From assembly GCF_013373865.1 (NCBI RefSeq), contig NC_050469.1:28711046-28775045 (forward strand): DNA of 64,000 nt. Reading direction: 5' to 3'. The notes under the pieces were generated by a model that worked only from the letters and a program-made list of their open reading frames with translations, made no database searches and had not been told where the DNA came from. How positions within the stretch are numbered: position 1 is the first letter of the stretch; every line of letters begins with the position of its first letter. Shown piece by piece: positions 49,124 to 61,753 of the stretch. The translations under genes were made by a program, and so were the position numbers. The DNA comes from Monomorium pharaonis (lineage: Eukaryota > Arthropoda > Insecta > Hymenoptera > Formicidae).

Positions 49124-51490
49124 TTGCAGTATCCTCTCGTGTTCTCGAGTATCTAAGATTCCACGAGAGCCAATAGATGTCTTCATGCTAGCGTTATTGT
49201 TTCGTAAGTCGTACGTGTAACAAGAGTTCTCCTAAAGCGATTTATACGTCGATAGCGTCGCACGACTTTTCAGTAGCGATCGAGATACAATTGGATAAGG
49301 CTTGTCCCTGGAGTGAGATACTCCCTCGCGTGTGCCCTCGTATACAGGATTGCTTTCCGAGAGCGAGTTTCGCGGCGCGCGAGGTACACGTTACAGCGCG
49401 GCGCGTCCGTAGGTGCCTGAGGAAGTGGCGTCGCGTCACTATTACGGCCATTCGCGCGCGATCAGAGAGGGCTTTTCTAAATCGGCGCAATAATTCATCG
49501 GGTACGCGCGAGCCCGGCTTCCAGGAATGCCGCTGACTAAACCCGGGGGCATCCCGTATTCGCGAGGGCCTGGCAGCCTGACAAGCCAATCCGCTCCGGC
49601 TGCCAAGGCGCCGTGTTCCTATTTGTACCGAAACAAAACGTGCCCACGTGCCGCGCGGACCCCTGCCTATACTACTAGAAAAGATATCTCGCAGTAATCG
49701 CGACACAGCATGTACACGCTAAGCCTCGTCCCGGCTTTATTATGCACTCCTCGCTAATCATGAGATTCGAGAATCGCCTCGCGGCACCGCAGCTTAAAGC
49801 GAAATCGCGCGAATGCACTTGCCAGGCTGAAATGAATCAAATGGATGATCAGTTTCTCATCAAGAAAATTATACGAACTAAAGATAAGCTGCACTGTCAA
49901 TCGCATAAAATGAAGATATTAAATGTCACTCGTTAAATAAATAATCTCCTTTATAAAAGAATTATAGATTTTTTTCTATCTGTCTAAGATATAAATCTAC
50001 AAATATCAATATCACGAAATACAATTCTAGCCACACAAAACTTATACGTAACGTACGTATATATATCTTCTTCCCCCAATTGCTCTTGGTAATAGCGGCG
50101 AGTCGATTAATCCTACCGCGGGTATTCTCTATCACGCAAACGTCTTTAACTCTCGGGCTACTCCAACGAACTGTCCAATTAAGATTTCTCCGCGAAACAT
50201 CCCCCCCCGTAATCTCCCCCGTTGATCTCACAAAGGGAAGGGAAGACCCGTGCCCGCCGTGGAATCAGGAAATACCCTCCGCGAGAGTAAATCTGTCGTT
50301 GAGGACAAGCGCTTATCGCCGCGCTATAGGAATCGTGCGACGACAGGAATCCGGTAAATATAGAACGCCTTATATACCGTCACGCGTCTATGTCCGTTAA
50401 GCCAGATGTAACGTTTCACTTCCGTTTTCGCTGGCACCTCCTCGCCTCTGTCTCTCTTCTCGCTTCATTTTTTCCTGCGCCCGATTTCCTCGACTGAGGC
50501 TGACGGCACGGCGCAGCTTGCCACGGCTTTCCAACGTGATGGATTTAATTGGGAAAGACCGGGGAAACGGTTCGCCACACCAAGAGGAAAAATTACGTGT
50601 ATTTATAGTTGAGCCGGTCTTCGAGGAAATTGTTAGCGAAAACGAGTCGTTATTATGAATCGCAACGGGCTGGATTCAAACGTGAATGAGATGCCTACAT
50701 AATGATTCGCGAGCCCATCGAATCGTCGGCGTTTGATTAACATTATTCAATTACAAATTAAACTCCTTGTCATCTGTGATAAACGCAGAATAATAACGCC
50801 TGTTGAAGTACGCGCGTATAACTGTACTGGGGGTACAATAAATTCAGCAAATTCTATTTATAAAGTAAAAAGACAAACTGCATAAAACTTGTCACATTTG
50901 TTCACGCTCTCCCTCGAGTGCATTCATATTCACAGTCACAATGGAGAAAAGTTTCAAGCGGACGCTTTTCCATGCCAGAAGTTGGGCACCGTTTCAGAAC
51001 ATCGTTGGCAACCGAGCGCACGTCTCTCGAGATGAATGGCATCGATTTTAGCGCTACTAACCAAGGGAACGCTCGCATTCAACTTGGGTCGACTCTCGTT
51101 ACGGCAAGTATAATGATAAATTCGAAATTTACAATCGCGAAAACGCGCGTGCATCGTGCGTATCGCGAGCATCTTCGGGAAGAGCGTCCCGTGTTCGAAA
51201 TGCCTCAATAAAATTGGCATGCATGTAGGTCACGGCGAGGCGAGGAGTGCAGAACAGGACGCGCCGCATTCCTCCGATCTACGCGCTGGCAGCGATTCAA
51301 CAATAGCGCTGCACGACGAGATGAGGAGCCTCCGCCCTTCTCCGCGGGTAGAAACGGAGTGGAATTAAATTTCGTCGGCTTCATTTGCGCCGGCCGCATT
51401 GCCCGTACCCGTTTTATTTGCTCGCGGGACTTGGTTACATTCCAAGCGGTCGACCGGCGGCGCGGTAAGGACTTTCCCCGATGACTCCGG

Positions 51491-51524
51491 CGCGACGCGA
51501 CGCGACGCGACGCGACGCGACGCG
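51491..51524. repeat. (CGCGA)n pentanucleotide array
   Basis: Six perfect CGCGA units plus CGCG, in CpG-rich intergenic DNA. Confidence 0.95.
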
Positions 51525-54079
51525 GCGACGAGCACGGCGGCCCCGATAGGATCGATACTCTCTATCGTCCGCTGCTTCTGCATTTGCATCCACGGCGACA
51601 CGGACCTCTTTTCCTTTTTCGCATCATAAGTAATCGCTTACGCCCCGAGAGTGCCTGCGAGATCGCGCGCGCGCGAGCGTACTCTGAAAGCAATACGCCT
51701 GGCAATTAATCGGCGGCCGGCCGAGCGTGTATGTACGTATTATACGTACGCGCAATACGATCGGGAGCGACGTCCGCGTTCTCCTACCGAGTCAATCTCT
51801 TAAGCGTTTCGCGCCGCCGAGCTGCCCCGCTCCCTTCCCGCGCAACTCGGGCAACATAAATCAGAGGAAAATAAAATGAGCGACTGCACACACTCGGCGA
51901 GATTCTTACCATTCGCCACGGCGATTCATCTGCGCGCGAGGGCTCGTATGTACATATACGTATATCTGATTATGGGCCAAGTACGTAAAATCTCTTTCCG
52001 AAAGGATAGGCATCAGCCATTGGCACGCCACACCGGATGAGTCGATCTACCCATAATAGGATCACTATCAACGTCCAGCTCATGACTTTGGACACGTACG
52101 CGCGCGCGCGAGCGGGGGCCCTATAAATATCGTTTCTCATCAGGAAACGCCAGATTTTTCATTCGGCGATGATGCACGGCACTATCTTCCTCCCGTTCTC
52201 TCTTTCTCTCGCTCTCTCGTCTCGATAGCCCGCCACGTAAATATAGACGCGTCTGCACAGATATATCTCGCGGCTCGTTGCTGAGACCAGCCCGTTGCAT
52301 ACACACCACACACACACACACACATACACATGCTCTTGTTCTCTTTCTCTCATCTGCGTTGCCTTTCTCACTCCCCTACTCTCCCCTAGCTCTTACGACA
52401 CGTAAAAATATGTCCCGCGAGTCTTCCAGGACGAGTTTCTCACTGAGGTTGCGGTGCACAGATATGCGTTTACCTACGTTTAAGCCCCATCACGTTTGGC
52501 GAAAGTGACGGTAAAGGTGACTCGAGATGGTAACCCAAACTTACCGGTGAGGTAAGGGCACCTATAGCACCCCGTATCCTACCATCAATGCCGTGTTTGC
52601 TTATTTTACCGTAAGAACCGGTCGTTTGTCACCGCTGCGCCTATTTATATCAGCTCGCCACAACGTCTCTCCGCGGTGACAAATGTGCCGGTCCACATAT
52701 CGCGGCCCGCGTATTCCAGGCTCCGTTGTTCGTTCATGCTTCGAGCAGTGACCCGTTCTCAAGTAGAGAGATCTAGTCCGAGGCCTAACCGCGAAATTCA
52801 ATAAGCGAGACCCCCGTGGATCCGAGTCAGATCCTATGCAGGCTTGGAAGCTGACACGCGTACGCGAACAGGAAGCGAAGAAATAATTACGTGTTAAAAG
52901 GCGGGTGTGGCCAAGACACGTAAAATAGGTGTAACGTAACAATACGCTTGACAACGTTCGATTATTTTTAGACTTTCCAAAATGTATGTCAAAAAGTTTA
53001 AAACGAACAAGTTTCTGGTGGCGATATATATTTAAAACAATAAAATCAATTATAAAATATCTTATACTACATATAGAAAAAAATATAAATATAAAATGTA
53101 TAAATTGTAAAAGTGAGGCGTAACTATTAGACGAACGTTAGAAACTTCGTTTAATAATTACATCTTTTAATATTACAATACACCGCGCACATGAGTCACC
53201 CACAAATTTTATATTTAACATGCTTTCAGAACATGCACAATGTAGAAATATGTTCCGACAGTTTAAACATCTACAGACTGCGTAAAAAGTTTGGACTAAG
53301 TTCGTTTAAGAGCAAAGTTCGGAGTACCGGGAAACTTTTTAATGAAACATTATTTCGCATGATGTATTAACGCGACGAATTAACTAATAACCCCTGCTAC
53401 CGTTGCGCGGTATTATTCTGACGATATCGTGATATTTCAAAATGAATACAAAATATTTGACATTATGTAAAATTCGCTGCCACGAAAATGATTCTTTCCC
53501 ATAGAATTTCCAAGCCTATATGCGTACGCATGCCTATGCGTAACACGAGCCGCGTCGTACTCGCTGGTCTATAATTTGATTTTATTATCCTTCACCTCGC
53601 AAACCAGCTTATCCACTAAATTTGAACTCTCGCTCTTGCTCTAAACGAGTTGTAAATATTTTCCTTTAATCTTAAACCCGATACAAGACACTCACTCTCT
53701 AAAAGAAAAGAATATCTCAAAGTCGTGCGTGCGCAACGGCACTTCGTAAAGGTCTTCACTGTACGAGTTTCGTGAGGCGGCGTGTTCGCAGCGTCTCACG
53801 AAGGTGCGTACATTTGGAAGGCATTAACGTGTCACTCCGAAAATCCGACAGTACCGACGAAATGCCGCTCATTAAAATTCCATCGGGAGTCCCCCTCCCC
53901 GCGCGACATCGCACATCAGCTTTATGGGTTCCGCGTGTGTCATCCTGTCGCTCCTCACCGCGTAATGACGTGACTCCTACACGCGTACATCTGTCTAGAA
54001 CAGAGTCACGGACAAGCTGGTGAGTCGAACGGCTGGCAACAAAGAGAGACGCCATTCTCTTTTCCCTACCAAGTCAGCG

Positions 54080-54960
54080 GAAGATAGGGAGACAACTTTG
54101 TCTAAATAAAAATCACCTCGTTTAAATCTGAAAAACACCAGCAGCCAAATAATTTGACAGGCGTCTTTTAAATCTTTTTATTAACACGTTTTATTCTACC
54201 CGCAATTTATTATCGTATCTTTGTGTTTCATTATTAAAAGGAAATGCATCAAATTAAAAAATTTTATGCACGTTATAAAGAGTTTAATCATATTAAAGGT
54301 TCATCTAATTAGTCACTGTAACTTTTAAATAATTCAACAAAATTATGAAAAATTGAAATCAACGATCTCAATAACGTAACGTTCATATTAATATTATATA
54401 AAATGTTATTTCATGTAAATGTAAGAAATCCCCTTTTATTTCATCAAATAAAACACACTAAAATTAGATATTGGTGTATCTATAATCATTTATTACTTCT
54501 ACATCACATTGATTTCATTATTTTTCTATGTTTGCAGCTAAAAATTACTTGCTACATAAATGATTCTAACAATTGAATTGAGTTATAACTTTTTCCTAAA
54601 GACAAAAAAAGTAGAAAAAAATCTTCCTATTTAATATATCTACTAGTTCAATTTAAAAAATATAACTTAATTTAAAAAATTGCAGTTGCATATACATCAA
54701 TGCATTGTTCGAAAAAATATAAGGATAAGAACAATATAATATTACATACTAAACAATGAAATTTTTTTTTTCTCTACTACATTTTACTATCTCTATTTAA
54801 AAAAAAAGCTACAATCCACTTACTACAACCTATATATAATTTAGTACATTTAATTTTAAAAATTATTCGAAAAAATAGTCCAGAAAACAAAAAAGTTCCG
54901 TGAAAACACAACGAAAAAGCAATGACGAAATACATCTCTCTCTCATAGCCGCAATCCCTT
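54080..54960. other. AT-rich block
   Basis: About 0.9 kb that is far more AT-rich than its CpG-rich surroundings, with many A and T runs and no long open frame. No terminal repeats or transposase traces were recognised. It could be an old insertion or a scaffold-attachment-like region. Confidence 0.6.
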
Positions 54961-57900
54961 AATAAATTACGATGCGTCTCATGAGCAACCCTTTATTGCC
55001 GCAGTGGTAAGAACACTAAATACAGAATCCAACCGGCGAGAATTTATCGTCAATATGGATGCCCGCGAAGAATCTTTATAGCATCGTGGCATCGCGTGGT
55101 TAAAATCGCGACTCTCATAACCCAACATCTAGCTACCACAAGTTGCGCGGTCGAAGAAGGGGCTCCCGAGAGTTCGGGAGGAGACCTTCTTCCTTCCGCT
55201 TAATTTCGGCGTAGTTCGACCGTTAAAGAGAAGCTTTAAGGCGAAGGTGGCATATTTCTGCTCGGAATTGCAGGCTTAAGACCGCAAGCGGCCCTCCTGT
55301 CGCCCGCCGCATATCAAGTACTTGGGGATTCCTCCCTGCCTTCGCCGTCATCCCTCTCCTGCCCCCGCCCACACCTGCCCATCCTCTCACCCCCGCAAAC
55401 GTCTTCCGCCGCGTTTCTCGCTCCTTCCTCTAGAATCCCCCTTTTCGTGGGTAACGCGTGCCACCCCTTTTCTGCTCTTGTCCCGCTCCCTCAGCCACCT
55501 TGCTGAGGATTACCCGATATTACGCGGGTTTGACGGCTCGCCTCGAGTGGAGCCTCGTAAAATGAACGGCGTGGTAGTCGCGAGGGGTCGCAGAAGGCCA
55601 TATCGCCAAGCAGATGCCTCCGAGCAAGAGAGCTCCGAATAGAGAACTCTTCGGATTCTGGTGATCTGGCGAGGCTTCTCCAGAGGTGAAGACGCGCGAT
55701 GGGGAGGCGTGAGCCTCGCCTTTACTCGGGTATTATATGATTATTAAGACTCGTGGAGCGTTTGCTGCAATATTTGGCGCAACCCTCCATCTCGCAAACT
55801 TTCCCGCGCATCATTGTTTCGCTTATGAAAGAGGGAGGCGATTAGGAAACAAAAAAAAAGAATTAGAGTGCGTAATAACTCGATACCGGGCTATTAGACG
55901 TCGTTCGGAGTGAACGACGTCGCATTTAATTAAAAATGCGCGGACAATGTTCCGTGTTTGTAAATCGAGTATGCAACAACACATGCGGCGTCTTCCCTCA
56001 TATTTAACCGTCATAATCATTCGTCCGATCCATTTGTCACTCAGCATGGTAGCGTGCCAGACCGAGAGAGGGAATTATCTCGAGTGACGCGGTGAATTCC
56101 GTAAAAACGAATTAGATTCGTGCATCCGTCGAACGAATCGTCGGTTCTGACAGTATAGCACGCACGGCGTACTTTTAAGACAACAAAATTAAATCGAGAG
56201 ACGCGCGTTCTAACAAGAGTGTAGCGGAGCTGGCCGTCGTCGGTAGCGTGGAAGGATCGAGCCCGGCGAAGTGCATGGAGTCGTGCGGGGTCATCGACAA
56301 CAAAAAAAAAAAAAAAGAGGAGACTCACCGAGGAAGGAGAGCGAGCGAAGTATCACGCGCTCGCGAGGACGGAGAGCCGAACGCGCGGGTGGCGAGGACC
56401 CGTAAGGTCGCCGAGATATTTACATTGGAACGGTCGTCGGTCTCTTCTCTCGGCCAGCGGTATTATCAATATTCATAATCCGGAGCTGGAGACATCCGTG
56501 GAACGTGCAGCACGCCGGCCGACCGCATAGGGCGCACGGACGGAGGCGAACGACGGAGGGAAAAAAATGAGAAAGGGCCCCGATGGGAACGCACGAGGGG
56601 GGCACAGCTCGTAGAGCGAGTTGGGCCCCCGAGGAGAACGCGGAGGAAAGAGAGGGGGGGGGGACGGCGTTCGACCGCAAAAGATCCAAATCGACGGGTA
56701 AATACGTTGTTGACTCTGTGGAGAGAAGAACCCCGAAAGCCAAATGGAATTCGGTTCGGTGATTTAGTGGGCGGTCTTCGGAGACCGCCGGCCGCCACGG
56801 CTGCCTCCGCTCGCTCGTATTCTCCTTCCACTCTCTTCCCTCTCACGACCTCTATATCCTGACATTCTGCAGCCGTCGCCGCAGCCGCCACCAGCATGAA
56901 GAAGCATCGCGATGCAAGGTTGCTACCGTGCGGACACGTGCGTGCCGATTCCTCTCTCGAGGACTCTCGAATACGCCCTACAAGTTCCGCTTGGATTCGA
57001 TTGAAGAGCCGGGGGGTAGGGAAGGAGGCAGTAATATGATGAGCCACGCGAATACAAGATCGAGCAATGGAGATCGTAAATCGTCGGTGATCCGAGAATC
57101 GTTTTGAAATCATCTGAATATCTATATTGTTTCTTAAGGACTATAAATAAGAATTGAACTTTTGCTATTCTTATTGCATTTGTGTCGAACATGTACGAAA
57201 CGTGTTCCTGTTATTATTTCTATTCTTCTTGTATTACATTGTATCCTGGATTTTTCCTCAAATGTTTATAGAACTGTCAATCGTGAAAACATGTGATGTA
57301 GGCGTACGCAATATGTAAATGTATGTGGTGAATGTCCATAGTATAATATATTGAACTCGGACCCGTGGGTTCGCGAAATGATTATGCGAATCAGTCATCC
57401 CTCCGGGAAAATATAATCTACATGTCATTTAAATATACGTTATCTGATATCTTTAGTGGGGAAAAGCGTATTAATTTTAATTCGGCTAACTTTAAAATAA
57501 TATAATGTCAAGTGATATAATAAAGTTATCTCTGACACGTTAAAGCATTTCTAATCACATTTTATAGAGTTCAACTTAGACGATAAGGTTATATTATCTC
57601 AATTCTTTTATTTCTGGAGCTTCTCGCGGACAAGGAGAAATTAAAGACCAATATCAAATAATAGCGCATTTCTAGAACGTTTTATCGCTTTTGGACTGGC
57701 ATAATTGTTATTTAAAGAAATCCTCGCGAAACACGAAATCCCCTTATACCTTCAAATGACGTCAAACTTGTGGATATAATACTAGGTCACGGAGGATATT
57801 CCAAAAAGTTGGTTATATCTATGCCGTGCTTCTTGCGGCGATAAGAAAGGATCGGGGAAGCAAACCAATTAGTGTTTTGCTCGGCTAATGAATCGTCGTC

Positions 57901-60900
57901 CAAACCACTCCTGCTTCTGCAGGTTAGAGCTGACGGTATGTCTAGCTCGCTTAAAGAAAGGGAGAGGGAGAGAGGGAGAGAGAGAGAGAAAGAGCCAGGT
58001 TTGCGAGCGAATGGGTCCACGACACGAGTCCACGAAGCACAAAGGCCGAGCAACCTCGCCGAAGAAGTGGGTTATTAATTATCAGTACTACCTCTGTCCC
58101 CCCGGTCCCGTCCTACAACCGCCAACAGCCATCCTACCTATCTTCTACTATGCCTGTAGCCTCTCAACTCGGCTGAGAGTCCCACAAAGGTATAGGATAG
58201 AAGCGTAGGTACAATGCATATAGTTAATATGCATATCGTCATTAATTATTCATGGTTTATAAAAAAAAGTTATAATTCGTTAAAAATTCGCGATAAGCGT
58301 ACCACTTGCAAGTAGGCGGCGCGTCAGTTGGAACTGAAAGTCAATCGATCTAGAAGCAGGGTCAAATATTTTTCACTTTACAAAATCAGCATTGGGCAGC
58401 AATCGGTACGAACGTGACAAGCTGTACTATTAAGAGTTACGAGAAGTCATTAGACGATGACGAAAGAGCTGAACGTATCCCGTCCGTTTTACGATCGCGA
58501 AAAAAAAATCTGAAATTGATTTTATAATGTGTCGCATTTCCAACACAGTGTATACTCGCACTTTCAATTCTTCGAGAGTATATTTATCACCGGATTGCAC
58601 AATTTCGCCGTTCCGTCGGAGATTAACCACATATACGTATACGTATATGCATATTCGTCGATGCGGAAAGTCGTAGCACGGAAGCTTTCCGTGATGGAAA
58701 TCGCGATTACTCGGAGAAAATGGATACTCGGCAATGCACTTCTTATTATAAAAATTCGTAGGATACTGAATCCCTCAAGGCAGGAGAGATTAAAACCACG
58801 AAGAGGAGAAGGAAAGAGAAAGAGAAGGAGGGGAAAAAGAGCGAAGATAGAAGCGAGTGAGCGAGTCGTAGAGGCTGAGAGAGGGACCTTGAACCTTGGA
58901 AGGCTCCAATCGCCGTTGCGCGAGTTCGTTTGCCTAGCAAGACGAGATTTATACCTCAATTGCTACGAGCCTCAATCAGGAGTACGCGTACAAATACTAA
59001 ACTAAATACCAATACTCCGAAACGATTGAGTCTGCCTGCGCTAACGTTCGGAACGGTCTCACGTGCAATAAAGCGTTATTAATCGAATCAATCTCTAACG
59101 CCCATCGTATATATAACTCTCAATTATTTTTATTGATCATTATTTATAATTTCCATAAATTAAGGTAAAAGTAGTTCTGCGAGTCTGTCCGCGTCCGCGA
59201 GAGACTTCAAGCAACTCTCGCCGCGTAAGAGATCGCTCTTTCGTGTAATTACTCGGCGCAAATAAAATGCGCCGACATTGATGCATTAAGTAGAGTTCAG
59301 GCTGTACATTTCATAATAACTGTAACTCGATATCCGTGTAACTGACAAACTTGCTTATAGGAAAATTAGCTCGGCAAGCAAAACCGACGTCGTCGATCCC
59401 GAAGGGCTGTCTATGGCTGTTACTTCCACTACCGAGCTACCATAATCGAGCGTGTTCACTGATAAAATTTACGAGCGCCCGCATTGTCCTGTCTCGAAAC
59501 GGCCGATGCGATGACGTACGACAGGTACGATGACACACGGATTACGAGCAGCGTGTGTCGGACACGAGGTATCGGCTCGATATGAACACACCGTCGCGCC
59601 GGTTCGCTGGCTGGCTCTGGCTGTCTGTCAAGCAAGAAAACTCCACTACTCGCGTCTCATAAGAAATATCACGCGTCGACGTGCGTTACGGCCATCCTCG
59701 CCTAACGCTCCCCGACACTCTTCCGTTCGAGTGACACGTGATCTGGAGTGAATCGTATTCGCAAAATCATTATCATGCGCGGGAATCTCCTCTCGATCGT
59801 GCGCGTCGTCGTTCGGTTCGAGAGCCAGTGGAATTCGACCCCGGCCGATTGATTAAGCGCGATTAAATACTATCGGGATATTATATCAGCGCGCAGATTC
59901 CGATTCGCTTATTCGATCACCGCGGCGTTATCGCACCGTTTCCGCGCGGCGCGATTCGAGCCGTCCATAAGTATTTTGGATTAAAAAGAAAATCGGCAAA
60001 ATTGAATTCTTTTCCCGCGAATTAGCACGTATACAGTTGTCGGAGGGTTACTACATCCGCGAAGCCGTATATATAAACCACGGCGATAAGTCAGTCGGCG
60101 AGACGGCGAAAAGACAGCATTATACATTCTAAACTCTGACACTTTCGCCCATCGATCTAACTAATGGCGGCCTCTTAGCCGATCATAAGCGACGCTCGTT
60201 ACCGCCTTTAGGCACTAAAAGTCAACTCTGCCGCTATTTACGATCGGTCGAGCAACGATAAAGGCATCGCGTCCGAAAAATTTCTCGAAAAGCTGTTATT
60301 TCGAAGTCGACGAACGAAAATTCTCCATTCTACATCTTGAGCATTAAATCGTGACATTATCGTCGCTGACACGATAGTTCCAGGTACGGCGCGCTTTCTA
60401 TTGCTTTTGTTACACGGGCAGTCAGATCTATCAACAACAATGGTGCTTCCATCGTGCTCCCCGATAGAAAGTTCTCCCAGTGGAGAAAACCGAATCGATC
60501 CGCGCGCGCAAAGTTCGTGAAACTGTTTTAATTGAAGAAATCCCAGATCTCGTGACTAAATCCTAACAGTCTCGCACGCCCACCCGTATAACAAGAAAAC
60601 GCGGGATCAGAAACGATTAATATCGCATTTGCTGACCAACCGTAAATGATGCCTACTCTCGCCTCTGGGGCGGCTTGGACGCGAACAGCTCGAATGATAT
60701 TTACGATCGGCGAGGCCCGAGGCTCGGTCCGTAGACACACCGCGGACCGACTTTCTTTGGTCACAATGTAATAATGCGCCTTACGCCCGCGACGTGCGCG
60801 CGTTTACGAGGCGTCGTCGGACGCATTTTACCTCGTAAACGTAGGCGGCGGCACCTGGAGGTAACCCACGGACACGAATTTACGTCCTTTGTCCGGCACT

Positions 60901-61150
60901 CGACACTTTTCTGCGTCTTCGTACCGAGAAGTGGTTTAGAGCTTTGCGAGAACGATCTCGCGAAACAATTTCTGCATGTGCAATTGAAAGATGGAGAAAC
61001 GGTGACTTCAATGATCCAAGAGTCGGGGAAAAGAACTGAGTCATCGTATGATCATCTATTTGCTTAGACAACTCGACAACTCCTAATCAAAATTACATCG
61101 TGTCAGAATGGTTTGTAGAACGTATAATGTTAGTACATATGCGCTATCTT

Positions 61151-61154
<4 letters not shown>

Positions 61155-61192
<38 letters not shown>
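61155..61192. repeat. (CT)n microsatellite
   Basis: About 19 uninterrupted CT units. Confidence 0.9.
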
Positions 61193-61197
<5 letters not shown>

Positions 61198-61717
61198 TGA
61201 TTCATATTCAAAGATCAAACCGCTCCTTAGAGAGAAGCCCTTAAAGTGGCACTTAAACATCCTATTACCCAGCCAATGCAAAGGGAATGCGAATTGCATC
61301 GCTGTATCGTCGATTCACAGCATCGTCGACTAATTTGAAGGTTCCCCGGTTAAGCAATGTAACCAAGATATTCAGCGTACAAACTACGCAATGATCGAAA
61401 CAGCAAAAGGGAAGGCAGAATTGTGAAGCGGCAAAAGGGAGACGAAGGGGAGAAGGGAAGAAAGGGTGATGCGATGCAGGATGAAGGGTTACCGTGCACG
61501 CACCGTGACTGCCGGACCCGGAGAGTACTCATTCTCTTAATCTGATCGCTTAGCCCCGGTTATTATGCTATTACGCCGTATGACTTGACGGGTTCGAAGG
61601 CAATTATCGACAGTTAGATTTCCAGGCCCCGACACACACACCGCGCCGTGGACAATGGCCGGTGAAAGGCGAAGGTTCGATCGATATCTAGCACGGGCAA
61701 CTGCGAGCCACTGGCCG

Positions 61718-61753
61718 CTGTTGCTGCTGCTGCTGCTGCTGCTGCTGTTGCTG
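61718..61753. repeat. (CTG)n microsatellite with TTG interruptions
   Basis: Eight pure CTG units (61724-61747) flanked by CTG-TTG and TTG-CTG. On the minus strand it reads as serine or glutamine runs in a roughly 300-nt open frame, but no domain supports a gene. Confidence 0.9.

Larger units (their letters stand above)
32945..54079. other. Intergenic DNA without recognisable exons
   Basis: About 21 kb after unc-5 with no supported gene on either strand. Visible content: (CT)n at 34393-34419, a diverged tandem duplication at 36340-36650, (CA)n near 37120-37134, poly-T around 40445-40466, purine-rich (GAAA)-type DNA at 41139-41172, AT-rich blocks (41720-42330, 52980-53280), (CT)n at 43390-43409, (AG)n at 43725-43747, a CTCCTC-type pyrimidine tract at about 45883-45935, (TC)n at 48093-48122, a compound microsatellite at 49005-49123 and a CGCGA array at 51491-51524. 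ORFs present lack domain signatures. Confidence 0.5.

Noticed and set aside
56466..57113. 215-codon minus-strand open frame, the longest outside unc-5 apart from the unc-5 exons
   Set aside because: CpG-rich DNA with few stop codons; the translation is Arg/Ser/Pro-rich, has no domain or signal and overlaps purine/pyrimidine low-complexity sequence.
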